In this document: positions 1-10,557 of the stretch, one piece after another
Layout: each line of letters opens with the position of its first letter
Position numbering within the stretch: position 1 is the first letter of the stretch
Source of the DNA: Ignavibacteria bacterium
GTDB taxonomy: Bacteria > Bacteroidota > Ignavibacteria > Tepidaquicellales > Tepidaquicellaceae
Assembly (NCBI GenBank): GCA_016716125.1
Contig: JADJWZ010000008.1
Coordinates: forward strand, 186,001-250,000
Direction: 5' to 3'
DNA: 64,000 bases
Program-made: the position numbers and the translations under genes
The notes under the pieces: model-generated
The model's input: only the letters and a program-made list of their open reading frames with translations
The model's database searches: none
What the model was told of the DNA's origin: nothing

Positions 1-41
1 TATTTACCAATACCTCTCGACGCTCCTGTTATTATTATCAT
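1..41 (-). CDS. Short-chain dehydrogenase/reductase, N-terminal end only (cut by window edge)
   Basis: An ATG at 41 opens a reading frame that runs off the left edge. The 13 visible residues read MIIITGASRGIGK, the glycine-rich TGxxxGIG dinucleotide-binding motif at the extreme N-terminus of classical SDR enzymes. It lies 18 bp downstream of the Kps-like gene and in the same direction, so it is probably the next gene of the left-arm glycan operon. The substrate cannot be told from this fragment. Confidence 0.7.
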   Translation of the reverse strand, partial: MIIITGASRGIGK

Positions 42-59
42 TTTAAATTATAATTTTTA

Positions 60-1724
60 TTATGCAAATTGTCTGATCTGCTCATCTTTCGTTTCTGTAT
101 CTGATGAGATTAGCTCTTCCGGTAAAACAAAATCACCTCCGTCTGATATTCTGTCGCAGAGAAAATCCATATACTTGTTTTTTCCGGGAAGAAGCCCTTC
201 GAGATTTGTAAAATCAATATAGAGATCATCTTTTACTGCCGGTGTAAGAGGAATCTGTTTTCTTATAAAATATGTATATGCATATTTCAAAGACAATTCC
301 TGCATTACGCTGTCCAGATGTTTTATCTCTGATGCTTTTTTTAATAATGTTTCATAATTGTCTTTATCTCTTCCGTCATATGTAAATCCTTTACCGGAAT
401 AATGTGCGTCTCCTGCAAGTATCACCGGCTTTCCCTGAATCGAGAGCTCAAGTCCACCTGTACCCATTACCGTTACAGCGCCGTCAAGTAAGTTATAAAA
501 ATCAAGTGGACTCAGATCGTCATCCATCTTTATTACTTTAATGTGATCCGGCATATCCGGAAAATTTATCTCCAGATATTTCTGGCAGCCCGTTTCCGGA
601 TTATCATTCAGTTCTGACGGATGAATCTTTATAAGCCATTGGACGTCTGTTACATTCCATATGATCCTTACAGTCTCGCCAAGCCACTCATCAAAATTTT
701 TATATATCATAGGAAAGTAATCCGAAGCGGCATCCCAGTTTATATGAGTCATAATACCCCATACAGGTTTTCCTTTCTCCAGTCCGTATCTCGAATATAA
801 AGAATCTGTCTCACCTTTGTATTCTTTCAATAATCCTTTCAAATCCTGAGTAACGTTTTCCTTATATCTGTTTGATAAAAATTTTATTAATCTTCTTTTC
901 ATACTTTCTGTCAACGGCTCTTTAATTATATTTTTCCATGAGCTGTTATGCAGGGTCAGAAAAGTTTCCCGGAAATTATTTACAATTCCAAAAAAGAAAT
1001 GCGCCGTAAGATAACAGCATATGTATGAGATCACCGGTATCTCCCTGCTGAGTGAAGTTGTAAGAGCCGGACCCCAGTCAGCATAAATGCCGTGAGACAT
1101 ATATACTCTTGCGGGTTTTATTTTATCCAGTACATTTGTTGAAGTTTCAGAAACTATAAGCACTGTAAATGCATACTCTCTTAATATTTCTTCATAACCT
1201 GAAAATGAAGCTCCCCGCGTATGTCTCAGCATTGCTGATTCAAGATTGTTACCGAGTTTATATCCGTTCAGTGATAATGATTTGTAATTATCGCAATTTA
1301 TTCCCTTCGAGAGCTTTCTTAACTCTGCGGTTTTTTCGGTAGTTATATGCTCGCTCATGTATGAATACTCAACACCTAAATTTTCCAGCACAGCTGAATT
1401 TTGTCTGATACATGCTTTACAGTATTTTCCCCAATCCTTTACTTCCACTTCCGGCTGATCGACTCTCCTCGCGCAGGCTTTAAATACACCGTCACATAAT
1501 ACCGTATGAACTTTCTTACCGCGCAGTTTCAATGAAGCAGCAATTATTCCTTCAATATTAGTTTGTATTAACATTCCTCCGGCAGACCAGAACAATATCT
1601 TTTCCGGATCTTCCGACGGTGAAATTCCTTTGCTGTATAATTTTCTTAATTTATTCTTCCGGTTAAGATCTTTAATGAATTTAAATCTTAATAACCGGCT
1701 TTTTAGGAATTCAACTGGATTCAA
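60..1724 (-). CDS. Capsule polysaccharide synthesis protein, KpsC/KpsS-like glycosyltransferase
   Basis: The protein has 554 residues and no signal peptide, so it should be cytosolic. The C-terminal half carries features of the Capsule_synth family: a WLIKIHPSE motif near residue 370 and a GTGGLELSIQGKPVILAG stretch near 420-440, the GT-B-like nucleotide-sugar site seen in Kdo and related capsule transferases. The N-terminal 300 residues include a CxxC-like cluster (KYCKACIRQ) and are less familiar. The start is TTG at 1724, since no ATG precedes it in frame. It follows the amidase by 18 bp in the left-arm operon. I infer transfer of an acidic sugar or remodelling of the lipid-linked glycan. 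The exact acceptor and donor are unknown. Confidence 0.7.
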   Translation of the reverse strand: MNPVEFLKSRLLRFKFIKDLNRKNKLRKLYSKGISPSEDPEKILFWSAGGMLIQTNIEGIIAASLKLRGKKVHTVLCDGVFKACARRVDQPEVEVKDWGKYCKACIRQNSAVLENLGVEYSYMSEHITTEKTAELRKLSKGINCDNYKSLSLNGYKLGNNLESAMLRHTRGASFSGYEEILREYAFTVLIVSETSTNVLDKIKPARVYMSHGIYADWGPALTTSLSREIPVISYICCYLTAHFFFGIVNNFRETFLTLHNSSWKNIIKEPLTESMKRRLIKFLSNRYKENVTQDLKGLLKEYKGETDSLYSRYGLEKGKPVWGIMTHINWDAASDYFPMIYKNFDEWLGETVRIIWNVTDVQWLIKIHPSELNDNPETGCQKYLEINFPDMPDHIKVIKMDDDLSPLDFYNLLDGAVTVMGTGGLELSIQGKPVILAGDAHYSGKGFTYDGRDKDNYETLLKKASEIKHLDSVMQELSLKYAYTYFIRKQIPLTPAVKDDLYIDFTNLEGLLPGKNKYMDFLCDRISDGGDFVLPEELISSDTETKDEQIRQFA

Positions 1725-1742
1725 AAATTACTTAGTCTATTT

Positions 1743-3122
1743 TTAAATTTTGGGGATAGGATTTACTCCTTCAGGTATCAATCCGTTTTTTCTGAGATGA
1801 TCCGTAAATCTGAATAAAAGCAGATCGTTATATTTTCTTGCAGCTATCTGAACTCCAAAAGGCAATCCGGAGGGAGAGACAAATACAGGACAACTTACTA
1901 CCGGTAAATGACTTAACGTCCACATAAGCGAAGGGTCAGGCTTTTCACTCTCATCTCTTGGCGGCGCTTCGCCTGCAGTGCTTAGGGAAATTATAATATC
2001 CGTCGATTCAAAATAATTTTCTACTTCTCTTGAAATTTTTTCCTGATCTTTTAATGACTGATGATATTGCTCAACTGTAATTTTATTTCCCCTGTCAAAA
2101 ATTTCGCGCATTACAGGTGAAATGAACTCCGGCTTCTTAAACTCTTCCTGAAAATAATAAGATAAAGTCTTATCGTAAATTCTCTGATGAACTTCATGAC
2201 TCCGCTCTGTCTCAACCGGAAGTTTCATATCTGTCATTTCAATATCATCTGTCACCGATAACTTTTTTATAAAGTCTTCCATTTCTATTTTAGCATAATC
2301 AGTAGCATAATCCCATGTATGTGTCTTCGCAAATTTCACGCGCCATTTGCTTCCGGACTTTTTATTTTGTCGGACTTCATCCGTTAATGCTTTGTAACTC
2401 ATTGGGTAATTCGATCCGTGCACTCTCATTATGTCAAAAATTGTTTCAATGTCTTCATACTTTGAAGCAAAGAAACCGATTGAATCAAGACTGTCAGTCG
2501 TCTTCAGCATACCTGTCCTCGGAATAAGTCCGAATGAAGGCTTGCATCCGTAAACTCCGCAAAAGCTTGCCGGACGTACTATCGAACCGGCTGTCTGAGT
2601 TCCGATTGAAAACGGAACCATTCCAAGCGATACAGCTACTGTAGATCCGCTCGATGAAGTGCCGGGTGTCTTTGCAATGTCATGAGGATTCAGACAATTT
2701 CCAATAGCGTGTACTGCAAATTCTGCTGTGTCTGTCTTTCCGGGGATTATCGCTCCTTCCTGCTTCAGATAAAATATCACTCTCGAATCATTTCCTGATG
2801 TAAAGTTTTTCCATAAAGGACTTCCCATCTGCGTTGGATAATCATATGTGTTGAAAATATCCTTTATCCCTGCCGGAATTCCTTCCAGTCTTCTTACTTC
2901 TCCTCCTGCATTCAGTCTTTCCGCAATCTCTTCCGCCTGACGGAATAAATTTTCACTGTTATAAACTACAAACACTTTGTACTTATCATTATATTCATCT
3001 ATTCTCTTAATACATTCATCTGCAATGTCAGCTGGAGTGATCTCTTCATTTCTCAGCATCTCCGTCAGTTCGGAAATACTTTTACTCAGGAATATTTTTT
3101 TTTCAGCTTTTACAGCTTCCAA
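1743..3122 (-). CDS. Amidase signature family hydrolase (GatA-like fold)
   Basis: This 459-residue protein belongs to the amidase signature family. The Ser-cisSer-Lys triad is visible as Lys87 in GIKDIF, the serine-rich loop GTSSSGS at 154-160 (cis-Ser about 157), and the nucleophile Ser180 in QTAGSIVRPAS. Length and motif spacing fit a complete, active enzyme. It starts with TTG one base after the stop of the PP-loop amidotransferase, which suggests translational coupling. Family members hydrolyse amides or, in GatA, release ammonia from glutamine. The neighbourhood suggests either ammonia supply to the sugar amidotransferase or deamidation of a glycan substituent. Both are inference, and the true substrate is not visible. 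Confidence 0.8.
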   Translation of the reverse strand: MEAVKAEKKIFLSKSISELTEMLRNEEITPADIADECIKRIDEYNDKYKVFVVYNSENLFRQAEEIAERLNAGGEVRRLEGIPAGIKDIFNTYDYPTQMGSPLWKNFTSGNDSRVIFYLKQEGAIIPGKTDTAEFAVHAIGNCLNPHDIAKTPGTSSSGSTVAVSLGMVPFSIGTQTAGSIVRPASFCGVYGCKPSFGLIPRTGMLKTTDSLDSIGFFASKYEDIETIFDIMRVHGSNYPMSYKALTDEVRQNKKSGSKWRVKFAKTHTWDYATDYAKIEMEDFIKKLSVTDDIEMTDMKLPVETERSHEVHQRIYDKTLSYYFQEEFKKPEFISPVMREIFDRGNKITVEQYHQSLKDQEKISREVENYFESTDIIISLSTAGEAPPRDESEKPDPSLMWTLSHLPVVSCPVFVSPSGLPFGVQIAARKYNDLLLFRFTDHLRKNGLIPEGVNPIPKI

Positions 3123-3123
3123 T

Positions 3124-4323
3124 TTATTTACCTTTTCTCCTTTGTTCTTCCTTTTCCACTAACTGCTGTGCAAACGGAAGTATCCTCTCTTTATTTTTTC
3201 TTGTCTTTTGTATCACAGGAAGTTCAATATTTTTAATCACATCAAGTCTTTTCTCTTTCATCATTTTGTAAAAATCTTCCCTGCTTATTCCCGTTATCTT
3301 CAAATAATATTCCAGTGATTCAGGAATTTCCATATCAAAAGAATTTGCGAGTTCAAAACCTTCCTCCCTGGAAAGCAGTCCGTTCCTTACGTCTACACTC
3401 GATTGATATGTAGATCTGCCGTATCCTCTTTTAAGATAATTTGTAAAGTCATGCATACCCGGCATTATACATTCAGCGCTTTTGTATCCTTTATATGTTC
3501 CTTCTATTTCCGTCTCTTTCCATCCGTATGTGTCTCTTACAAATTCCATCTGCCTTTCATCATCCCAGAATATATAATCTCCGAGATGCATAAGTCTTAC
3601 TCCTGCATCCTCAAGCTCCTTCAGCGTAGGAAAAAAAAACGGCTTCATGTCTTTCTCCGAAATGTAATCGCATACCATGTCTTTCGGATCTCTCTTACCG
3701 GATACTTTCATAAAATAATCTACATTGAATTCCATTAATGGATTTTTATATGAAGATCTTCCGGATGACTCGGCTATTGACTCTCCGAAAATTAGCAAAG
3801 GGATTTTAAATCTTACAGCCGCCTGCAGTGCAAACGCCGGCACTCCGGTATGACAATGCCAGCAGGTGTCGCCGATCGCTTCAAGCGATTTCTTAGCAAG
3901 TCTGTTTACAAGATCGCGGTTTGGAGTGAACATAATATGATCGACGTTAAATTTCTCCAGTGAGTTAAGAAGATTATACCAGCCTGTTTCGCTGAACCAG
4001 TTATGACTGAATGTCAATGCAAGCGGTTTCATATTATAGATCTTTGTAAGCACGTGAAGCTGAAATGTACTGTCTTTCCCGCCGCTTATCGGGACGATAC
4101 AATCGTAATTATTTCCCGCCATTTCTTTTGCAGTGTCAAGTATTTCTCTAAGCTGCTTTTCTTTTTCCACCCAGTCAATGTGTATCTTCTGTTCGGATGA
4201 CTGGCAGGCCTGACATATTCCCATTTCATCAAACTTCACTCCCTCCTGCGTTTCAGGAATACAGCATCTGATACAATACTGCACTCCTTTCATGAGCTGT
4301 TCATTTAATTTTAATTCACTCAT
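3124..4323 (-). CDS. N-acetyl sugar amidotransferase (WbpG/PseA-like PP-loop ATPase)
   Basis: This 399-residue protein has a PP-loop SGGKDS at 80-85, preceded by a cysteine cluster (Cys17, Cys20/21, Cys37, Cys40) and followed by a second one, CWHCH. That layout matches the N-acetyl sugar amidotransferase family that converts an acetamido group of a UDP-sugar to an acetamidino group in surface glycans. The family activates its substrate as an adenylate and normally receives ammonia from HisH/HisF-like partners. No HisH or HisF homologue occurs anywhere in this window. The next gene downstream is an amidase. ATG start at 4323, directly after the GNAT stop. A short A/T run is intact here and the frame is undisturbed. 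Confidence 0.85.
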   Translation of the reverse strand: MSELKLNEQLMKGVQYCIRCCIPETQEGVKFDEMGICQACQSSEQKIHIDWVEKEKQLREILDTAKEMAGNNYDCIVPISGGKDSTFQLHVLTKIYNMKPLALTFSHNWFSETGWYNLLNSLEKFNVDHIMFTPNRDLVNRLAKKSLEAIGDTCWHCHTGVPAFALQAAVRFKIPLLIFGESIAESSGRSSYKNPLMEFNVDYFMKVSGKRDPKDMVCDYISEKDMKPFFFPTLKELEDAGVRLMHLGDYIFWDDERQMEFVRDTYGWKETEIEGTYKGYKSAECIMPGMHDFTNYLKRGYGRSTYQSSVDVRNGLLSREEGFELANSFDMEIPESLEYYLKITGISREDFYKMMKEKRLDVIKNIELPVIQKTRKNKERILPFAQQLVEKEEQRRKGK

Positions 4324-4884
4324 TTATTTTTTACCTTTCCTTTTCATTTCAAATTCCTTTTTTAAAATTGAATATATTCCGGCGTCAAGATATTTACCTT
4401 CTTTGTATAATATCTGTCGCAGCACTCCTTCGCGTTTCATTCCTGACTTTTCACACACCTTTATCATTCCTTTATTTGCAAGCGTCTGACCTGATGAAAT
4501 TCTGTTAAGATTCAATGTGTCAAATCCATACTCTATTAAAAGCTGGTACACTTCACTTGCAATTCCTTTGCCCCAGTATTTTTTATCGCCGATAATTATT
4601 GCAAGTTCAGCGCTTCTGTTTACTCTGTCAATTTTCTGCATTGCTGCATTACCTATATGCATGTCATTCTTTTTCCATCTTATCGCAAACGCAACTTCGT
4701 CTTTGCTCTTTTCAAGATTTTCAATATATGCAATAGTCTTTGATCTTGTATTGGGAAATGTAGCATGAGAATTATCTCTGCAAATCTCTTTATCATTAAG
4801 CCAGCTTATATACTTTTCAGAAATATCAGCTTTGGATAATGGCGAAAGGTAAATTTTATTTCCTGTTAAAAATGGGTTGATCAT
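4324..4884 (-). CDS. GNAT family N-acetyltransferase (RimJ/PseH-like)
   Basis: The 186 residues form a single GNAT domain. The acetyl-CoA loop appears as YWGKGIASEVYQLL around residues 103-116, followed by NLNRISSGQTLANKGMIKVCEKSGMKREG, the classic C-terminal half of RimJ-type acetyltransferases. In glycan clusters such enzymes acetylate the amino group of a nucleotide-linked amino sugar made by a DegT aminotransferase, and one lies two genes upstream. Start is ATG at 4884. The stop abuts the amidotransferase start. I infer sugar N-acetylation rather than ribosomal-protein acetylation from context only. Confidence 0.75.
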   Translation of the reverse strand: MINPFLTGNKIYLSPLSKADISEKYISWLNDKEICRDNSHATFPNTRSKTIAYIENLEKSKDEVAFAIRWKKNDMHIGNAAMQKIDRVNRSAELAIIIGDKKYWGKGIASEVYQLLIEYGFDTLNLNRISSGQTLANKGMIKVCEKSGMKREGVLRQILYKEGKYLDAGIYSILKKEFEMKRKGKK

Positions 4885-4898
4885 TTTAGAATATTAAT

Positions 4899-5950
4899 TT
4901 AATGCAGTGTTAAATTTAATTTTCCTGAGATTACTTTTATGCAGTTGCTGATTCCTCCGCTGAAAATTTTTCCCTGGGGCAATATGTCTGAATCTAAAAT
5001 AATTGCCTTCATAATTTCCGATCTAGTTGCTTCCACTGTTTTAATACCTGCTGTTTCAAAAGCATTGCGAAGTGAATCTTTCACCGGAAATAAATTTAGA
5101 CTGAATGTCTTGATGTTTTGAGCGCGCCTCAAATAATGCAATTGAATTATACCCGATTACTATATTTGATTCGGACAGCAGTCCGGACATAGTATCGCCA
5201 CTTTCTGAAAGCCTGATATTATAATTTCCATTTCCGTGATTGTTTAAAATTTCTGATATCTCTTTTGAAATATTTTCCGAAGGGTGTAGTCTGACTGTCA
5301 GCGTGACTTTCTTTCCTGATTTTTCAGTATGTTCTGAAGCTGCATCAGACAATATCTTCAGCGGGTGAATCACATAATTTTTAATTCCTATAATTTCTAA
5401 CGGCTGTGAAAGAAATAATATGTTCAGACAGTCTTCACGTTTCTCTTTTTTATCTTTCCTTCCGGAATGAAATATTTTATCAAGGTAAGGATGACCTGTT
5501 ACATGAATGTTATATTCAGGAAAACCTTCCTCTGTCATTTCCTGTTTTGTAAAATCATCCATCACGCAAACATTATCTTTTATCATATTTATTTCATGAT
5601 CTGCATAAAGCCATCTCCTCTTATAATCTTTCCAGTAATCAAGAATCACTACGCTTGGTGTATTTTCCCTGAATGCTATGTTGCGGAATTCCTGTTCTGC
5701 ATTACCGCCGCCTGTGCCTGTCAGCAGAAGATCCGGAGATACTGTTCTGTATATATGTTCAGCCGTATTCTTGTTTATCATTGATTCAATTTCTATATAA
5801 TCAAAACCTGCGTTACCTGCAATTTCTTTGCTTAGCTTTCCCTGTAAACCGTCAGATCTAATTCGCATTTTTCATCAACTCTTCTGCAACTGCAGTAACC
5901 GCTAATCCGCCGCCCGGATCATCAAAGACAGACAGCACTTTTTTCTTCAT
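4899..5950 (-). CDS. GT-B-like glycosyltransferase or nucleotide-sugar hydrolase, frameshifted
   Basis: The gene is read in three frames. It opens with ATG at 5950 (MKKKVLSVFDDPGGG...), shifts near 5866 into the main 270-residue frame, and shifts again near 5120 into an 80-residue C-terminal frame (QNIKTFSLNLFPVKDS...). The repaired protein has about 345 residues. It has a Rossmann-like N-terminus with DPGGG, a middle LLTGTGGGNAEQE and VTGHPYLDK, and a C-terminal RLHPSEN and VIGYNSIALFEA that resemble the donor site of GT-B proteins. PseG/NeuC-type nucleotide-sugar hydrolases have the same fold and one would be needed near a NeuB-type synthase, but no family motif decides it. The start follows the aminotransferase stop with no gap (TAGATG). 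Confidence 0.6.
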
Positions 5951-7269
5951 CTATACAGTCACTGATTTTTTCATCTCGTATTCTTTCAGCTCGTTCATAT
6001 TCTCATATACTTTGTGATAAGCATTTACAACATCTTCAAGATCAGTTTTCGAAAAACTCGGTCTCATGAACTCATGTGTGAAAACTTCCTCAAAAAACAT
6101 TCTTTCCGTTACAGGACAAAGTCCTCTTTCATATGAGACTGCTCCTTCGTATCTCGGACAGTTAAATGAACACTTATGAAGTCTCTGCTGATATATCGGC
6201 TGCAGATACAATGGCGGCGCAAATCCGCTTCCGATGATCGGTGTGCTTTCCCTCAACACCATCGTTGGAAGTTCAGCTTTCAGCGCATCGACAAAAGTAT
6301 TTCTGTGAATACCGGTGATCTCTTTATTAAACTTAAATGTCTGCTGATAATAAACATGTTTACATCCGTCTTTCACGACTGGCGGAGTTATACCCGGCAG
6401 CTTGCCGATTATTTCCGATAGGAAATTTGCATTTTCAATCCTTCTCTCTATAAGGTCAGGAAGTTTTTCAGCTGTTCAATTCCTATCGCAGCTTCAATCT
6501 CAGGCATTCTGTAATTAAATCCGAAAGTATTCCATATGTCTTTTGTTTTCTTACCTTCTACTACAGCTTCACCGTGATTTCTTATCAGCTGAATTTTCTC
6601 CGCTATCACAGAGTCATTCGTAACTATCATCCCGCCTTCGCCTGTGTGAATGTGCTTGTGATAATTCAGACTGAATACTCCGACATCTCCTATTCCCCCG
6701 ACAAATTTTCCTTTGTATACAGACATTGGTGATTGCGCGCAGTCTTCTATAACTTTCAGATTATGCTCTTTTGCAATTGCCATTATCACATCCATTTCAG
6801 AAGGATGCCCGCAGATATGCACGAGTAAAATTGCTTTGGTCCGTTCGTTAATGTTTGCTTCTATGCTTTTTGGATCGAGACAAAAAGTATCTTCGTCAAT
6901 GTCAGCAAATACCGGCACAGCGCCGTAAATCAATGGTGCGATTGCTCCGGCTGTCATTGTATAAGGCGAAACTATAACTTCATCACCCGGTCCGATATCA
7001 CATGCTCCTATGCAGGAATAAAGTCCGGATGTATTTGAATTTACCGCCATGCAGAATTCTACTTCAAGAGCTTCCGCCCATTTCTTTTCAAACTCCTTTA
7101 CCATCGGTCCGCCTGAAAAATCAGGATTCCATGAACCAACATACTGCGAAAGATTTCCGGAGTCGAGTACTTTCATTACTGCGTTTTTTTCCTCTTCGCC
7201 GATCGTATTACTTTGGGGGAATATTTTTGTTCTGACGGGCGTGCCGCCTGTTAATGCTAATTTTGCCAT
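5951..7269 (-). CDS. DegT/DnrJ/EryC1/StrS sugar aminotransferase, one frameshift
   Basis: This is a PLP-dependent aminotransferase that adds an amino group to a keto-sugar nucleotide. The N-terminal 273 residues (ATG at 7269) show VNSNTSGLYSCIGACDIGPGDEVIV, VIEDCAQSP and the PLP-lysine region NYHKHIHTGEGGMIV. The C-terminal 141 residues lie at 5951-6376 in another frame. The join is at about 6460, where CTGAAAAACTTC would restore KKLPDLIERRIENANFL if the A run were one base longer, so a homopolymer undercall is likely. The repaired length of about 437 residues is normal. Its start overlaps the end of the Gfo/Idh gene by 13 bp. It probably works with that oxidoreductase and the GNAT on one sugar. 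Confidence 0.85.
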
Positions 7270-8243
7270 ATTCTGTTTTCTCCGATTCTTTTTATCAGAT
7301 TGAATATTTTTATTGAATTTTCTGAATTTGATCTTAAGCTTGATTTACCAGTCAATACTTCATAAATATTTTTATAAGCTTCAGGTAATGCGCTTGAAAA
7401 TTTTACCTTGTCTACGCTGATACATTCATAAATTTTATAACCATTGAAAAGAGGATTAGCCTTTACTGTGTAATATTCTATTTCACCTTTGTAATTATAT
7501 TTTATCCTTCCATGCGTTCCGGCTATGTCTATCTCTGCAAATGAAAGTTTATCAATATCCAGAGCAATGAATATTATTTCAGGTCCCTCCGCTATATTTT
7601 AAAATAAAACTAACTGACTTATCCTCATCAGTGATCCCTTCTTTTGAGAAAAACTTATCACGTCATCAGGTTGCCGAAATACCATAAAGCAATATCAATA
7701 TAGTGCGAAGCATTGTGAACAAGTCCTCTCGAATAATAAAAGTAACAGATTCTGTTCTGCCGATTTTTTTTCATCAATGCCTTTTTAATTTCTTCAAACT
7801 CATTCAGGAATCTTCTTGTATAGTTCACCTGTAAAGGAATTCCCGCTTCTTTATATTTTTACATATTTCTTCAATATCTTTCCTGTTTTTGCCAATGGCT
7901 TTTCGCAGAAAACAAATTTTGGTTTGTATTTTAAAAGTTCAGTCAGGATAGGATAATGTGATTCATCATTCGTTGCAATTGTAACTAAATCAGGATTTAA
8001 CTCTTCAACCATTTTTTTGTAATCATCATACTTTTTAATTCCTGTTTGTTTGTCAATCAAATTCAGCGGAGCCACATTAATATCCGCGACTGATACTAAC
8101 CTGAACTTTTCTGAATTATTCAATGAGCGGAAATGTGTAAGAGCTTCATCTGAATTCAATTCATTTCCTATGTCCTTGTCGAACAGATAACCTATATCAC
8201 CGCAGCCGATTATCGCAGCTGTGTATATCTTTGATCCGCTCAA
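7257..8243 (-). CDS. Gfo/Idh/MocA family oxidoreductase, several frameshifts
   Basis: Only the N-terminal 130 residues are open (TTG at 8243): AAIIGCGDIGYLF is the NAD-binding motif and FVFCEKPLAK is the conserved EKP motif. Reading on with one base added at short A, T or C runs (near 7895, 7850, 7670, 7645 and 7585) recovers a continuous protein (IPLQVNYTRRFLNEFEEIK..., GRIKYNYKGEIEYYTVKANPLF...) ending at TAG 7257-7259. The repaired length is about 330 residues, standard for the family. At least five lesions in 330 bp is dense, so either this stretch is poorly assembled or the gene is newly dead. It overlaps genes on both sides by a few bases, as in a working operon. Likely a nucleotide-sugar dehydrogenase or reductase. 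Confidence 0.65.
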
Positions 8244-9020
8244 AGGTTTGAAACTGTTTTTTGAATTACCTGCGAATTTAACTTCAGCAGATCTTTATTC
8301 TCATCTAGAAAATTCAAAATATCTTTTAATCCAAATTCAGGATTTATTTTGGAAACCTCCGTATAAACTTTTTCTATGAACTGAAAATCCTCAGCGGTAT
8401 CTAAAGCAATTCTTACATTGTAATCTCTTTTCCATTCATCAGGCGTTTTAACATTGAGCAGCTTATACTTGTCTTTTCCCGTTCTGAAGAAATAAAGCGA
8501 TACATGTTCCCTGTCTTCCGGATCGTCCGTGATCTCACTGATGTGTTTCAGATCTTTGAATGTGAACACCCTGATATCCATACCGATCGGTATTTCACGA
8601 ACCTGATTTTCCACATATCCTATATTCGTAACGTAATCATATTCCGGAAATTGATTCAGATATTCTTCAATGACTTTGTCCATAACTTCAGGATCCATTA
8701 ACGGGCAGTCGCCGGTTACTTCGACTATCAAATCTCCTTTTACAGATTCCACTGCTCCGGTTACACGGCCTAGTACATCCTCCTCGCTTCCTCTGAAGAC
8801 AGGAATGTTCAGTTTATTTCCAAGAAGTTCAATAGGATCGTCAGCTTTATTATCTGTTGAAGCAATTACAATTTCATTTATGTATTTCGATCTTTTCAGT
8901 CTTTCGATCAGTATCTGCAGTACCGGCTTTCCTCCGATTTCCATCAGCACCTTACCCGGCAGACGAGTTGAGGTCATGCGGGCTTCTATTGATGCAACTA
9001 TTTTTCCCCTGTTGTTCCAA
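8240..9020 (-). CDS. SpsF-like cytidylyltransferase (CMP-sugar synthetase family)
   Basis: The protein carries the nucleotidyltransferase signature TSTRLPGKVL followed by GGKPVLQILIERL, FRGSEEDVLGR, VTGDCPLMDP and a C-terminal VRIALDTAEDFQFIEKVY, all typical of the SpsF/NeuA-related family. The first ATG (8977) lies inside the motif, because the frame upstream reads KIVASIEARM, the usual N-terminus. I place the start at TTG 9020, which needs a G run at 9006-9009 to be one base shorter. This is uncertain. The paired NeuB/SpsE-type gene is two genes upstream. I infer activation of a nonulosonic-acid-like sugar as a CMP derivative. Confidence 0.75.
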
Positions 9021-9087
9021 ATTAAAATTTTTTATTCTAAAATGTAAAGCAGGTTAGGCACATCGACTTTTAAACTGAACATTCAAA

Positions 9088-10503
9088 TCAATCATCATTC
9101 TTCCTTATTATAATAGCTTTCTTATTAAAGAACATTGCGTATCCTTTGTTATAAAATAATTCAGGGTCGTAAATATGTCCAGAAGAAAAATGATTTTGGT
9201 ACATTGCTTATGGTATCCACAACTACGGTGTCAGATTTACTTTCTGAAATGAACTGATACCTGTCATTCAATTCTTTATTGTATTGGTAAGCATCACCTC
9301 CTACAACTTCAGCATATGCTGTCTTTATGTTATTCTCTTTGAACATAAATGCGACAAGTAACACAAGAGCAATTGTATATGAATACCGGGCAGCCTGAAG
9401 ATCAAATTCATATTTACTCTTAAAATAATGCATTAATACAATGACATTGTAAAACCATCCCATAAGAAATATAAAATATGATACATTCAGAATCCTGTCA
9501 TAAGGCGGAATTCCGAGACTCCAGAATGTCAGAAAGACATTAAGGAAGATAATTATAAGCAGGAAACCAGACTAAATAGAGGATTGATCCTGTAAGTGCT
9601 TTTAGTTTCCTCTGAGCCGGAAGCAAGTTTTATGAGTAAAGGTATCAGTATAAATGTAATTATCAGAAGAGGCGTAAAAAAAGTCCAGGTCAAAAGTTCT
9701 TTAAATATAAAAGAAAAAGTACTTTCCAAAGAGAACATAAAATTCTGACTGTTTTCATATTGCTTTCCTCTCTGAATATTTCCCGGCGCTGCGTAAGTAT
9801 AATACACTGAGATCAATGTGACTCCTGCTAAAAATAAGTCAGCTATTCTGAATTTTCTGTCAATGAAGATACTCTTGATGAATAGTATGAACATCAGAAT
9901 TAATATAGTTGCCGCCGCCAATTCATTTGATCCTGCAATGGCTGCAATTGTTATTGCGCAGAGAACAGTGTATAAAAGTTTGGACTTTCCATTATTGTCT
10001 TCAGATTGTCTCGAATAAAAAATACAAAAGAGCATCAGCAGCATTAATCCAACATGATAAAATATTGCGGAAACCCACCAGTAAAATCCCTGCCCTACAG
10101 AAGGCATGAAATATAAATACAGAAAAATAACTGACAAAGTAATAACAACCCTTTCCCTGAATTTAAGATTTTTTTTCGTAAACTCATTTATGAATAAATA
10201 CTGCATGTAGAAAAACAATATCATCAGTATAAAAGTAATTACCTTGTAGCCCACGATTGACTTCAGATACAATGGATTAATGAACATCAATATATATCCA
10301 AAGTATCTTCCGCCCCAGTATTTATAAAGCACTTTGTATTCTTTTACAAATCCTATTCTTCTTGTCTCTTCGCCATAAATGAAATCTTCTGACGTCGGCT
10401 GGTTGAAATAGTGTAATATTAGAAACGGCAAGATCGACAGGATCAATATTGCCAGAAATACAAATTCCTGCTTGCTGCTATAAAATCGTTCCTTTAATTC
10501 CAA
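9088..10503 (-). CDS. DUF6056-like polytopic membrane protein, frameshifted
   Basis: The 316-residue main frame (TTG at 10503) continues after a missing T near 9575 into LLIIIFLNVFLTFWSLGIPP and a 100-residue frame (9161-9463), then shifts again near 9175 to end at TGA 9088-9090. The repaired length is about 470 residues with roughly ten membrane segments. Recognisable points are TSEDFIYG near residue 36, KYWGGRYFGYIL, QGFYWWVSAIFYHVG, GSNELAA and YAAPGNIQRG, a set I associate with DUF6056 family proteins found in glycan loci and possibly GT-C-like. The function is not established. It could transfer or flip a lipid-linked sugar, but nothing in the sequence proves this. Confidence 0.6.
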
Positions 10504-10557
10504 TACCGGCTTTCTGCTGTTTTCAATTTCCTTTCATAAGATTAGTTATGATCAGAT

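Noticed and set aside
7002..7303. Overlapping plus-strand ORFs opposite the aminotransferase
   Set aside because: They are antisense shadows of a strongly conserved gene and show no domain signature. The same holds for the other antisense ORFs along the window.
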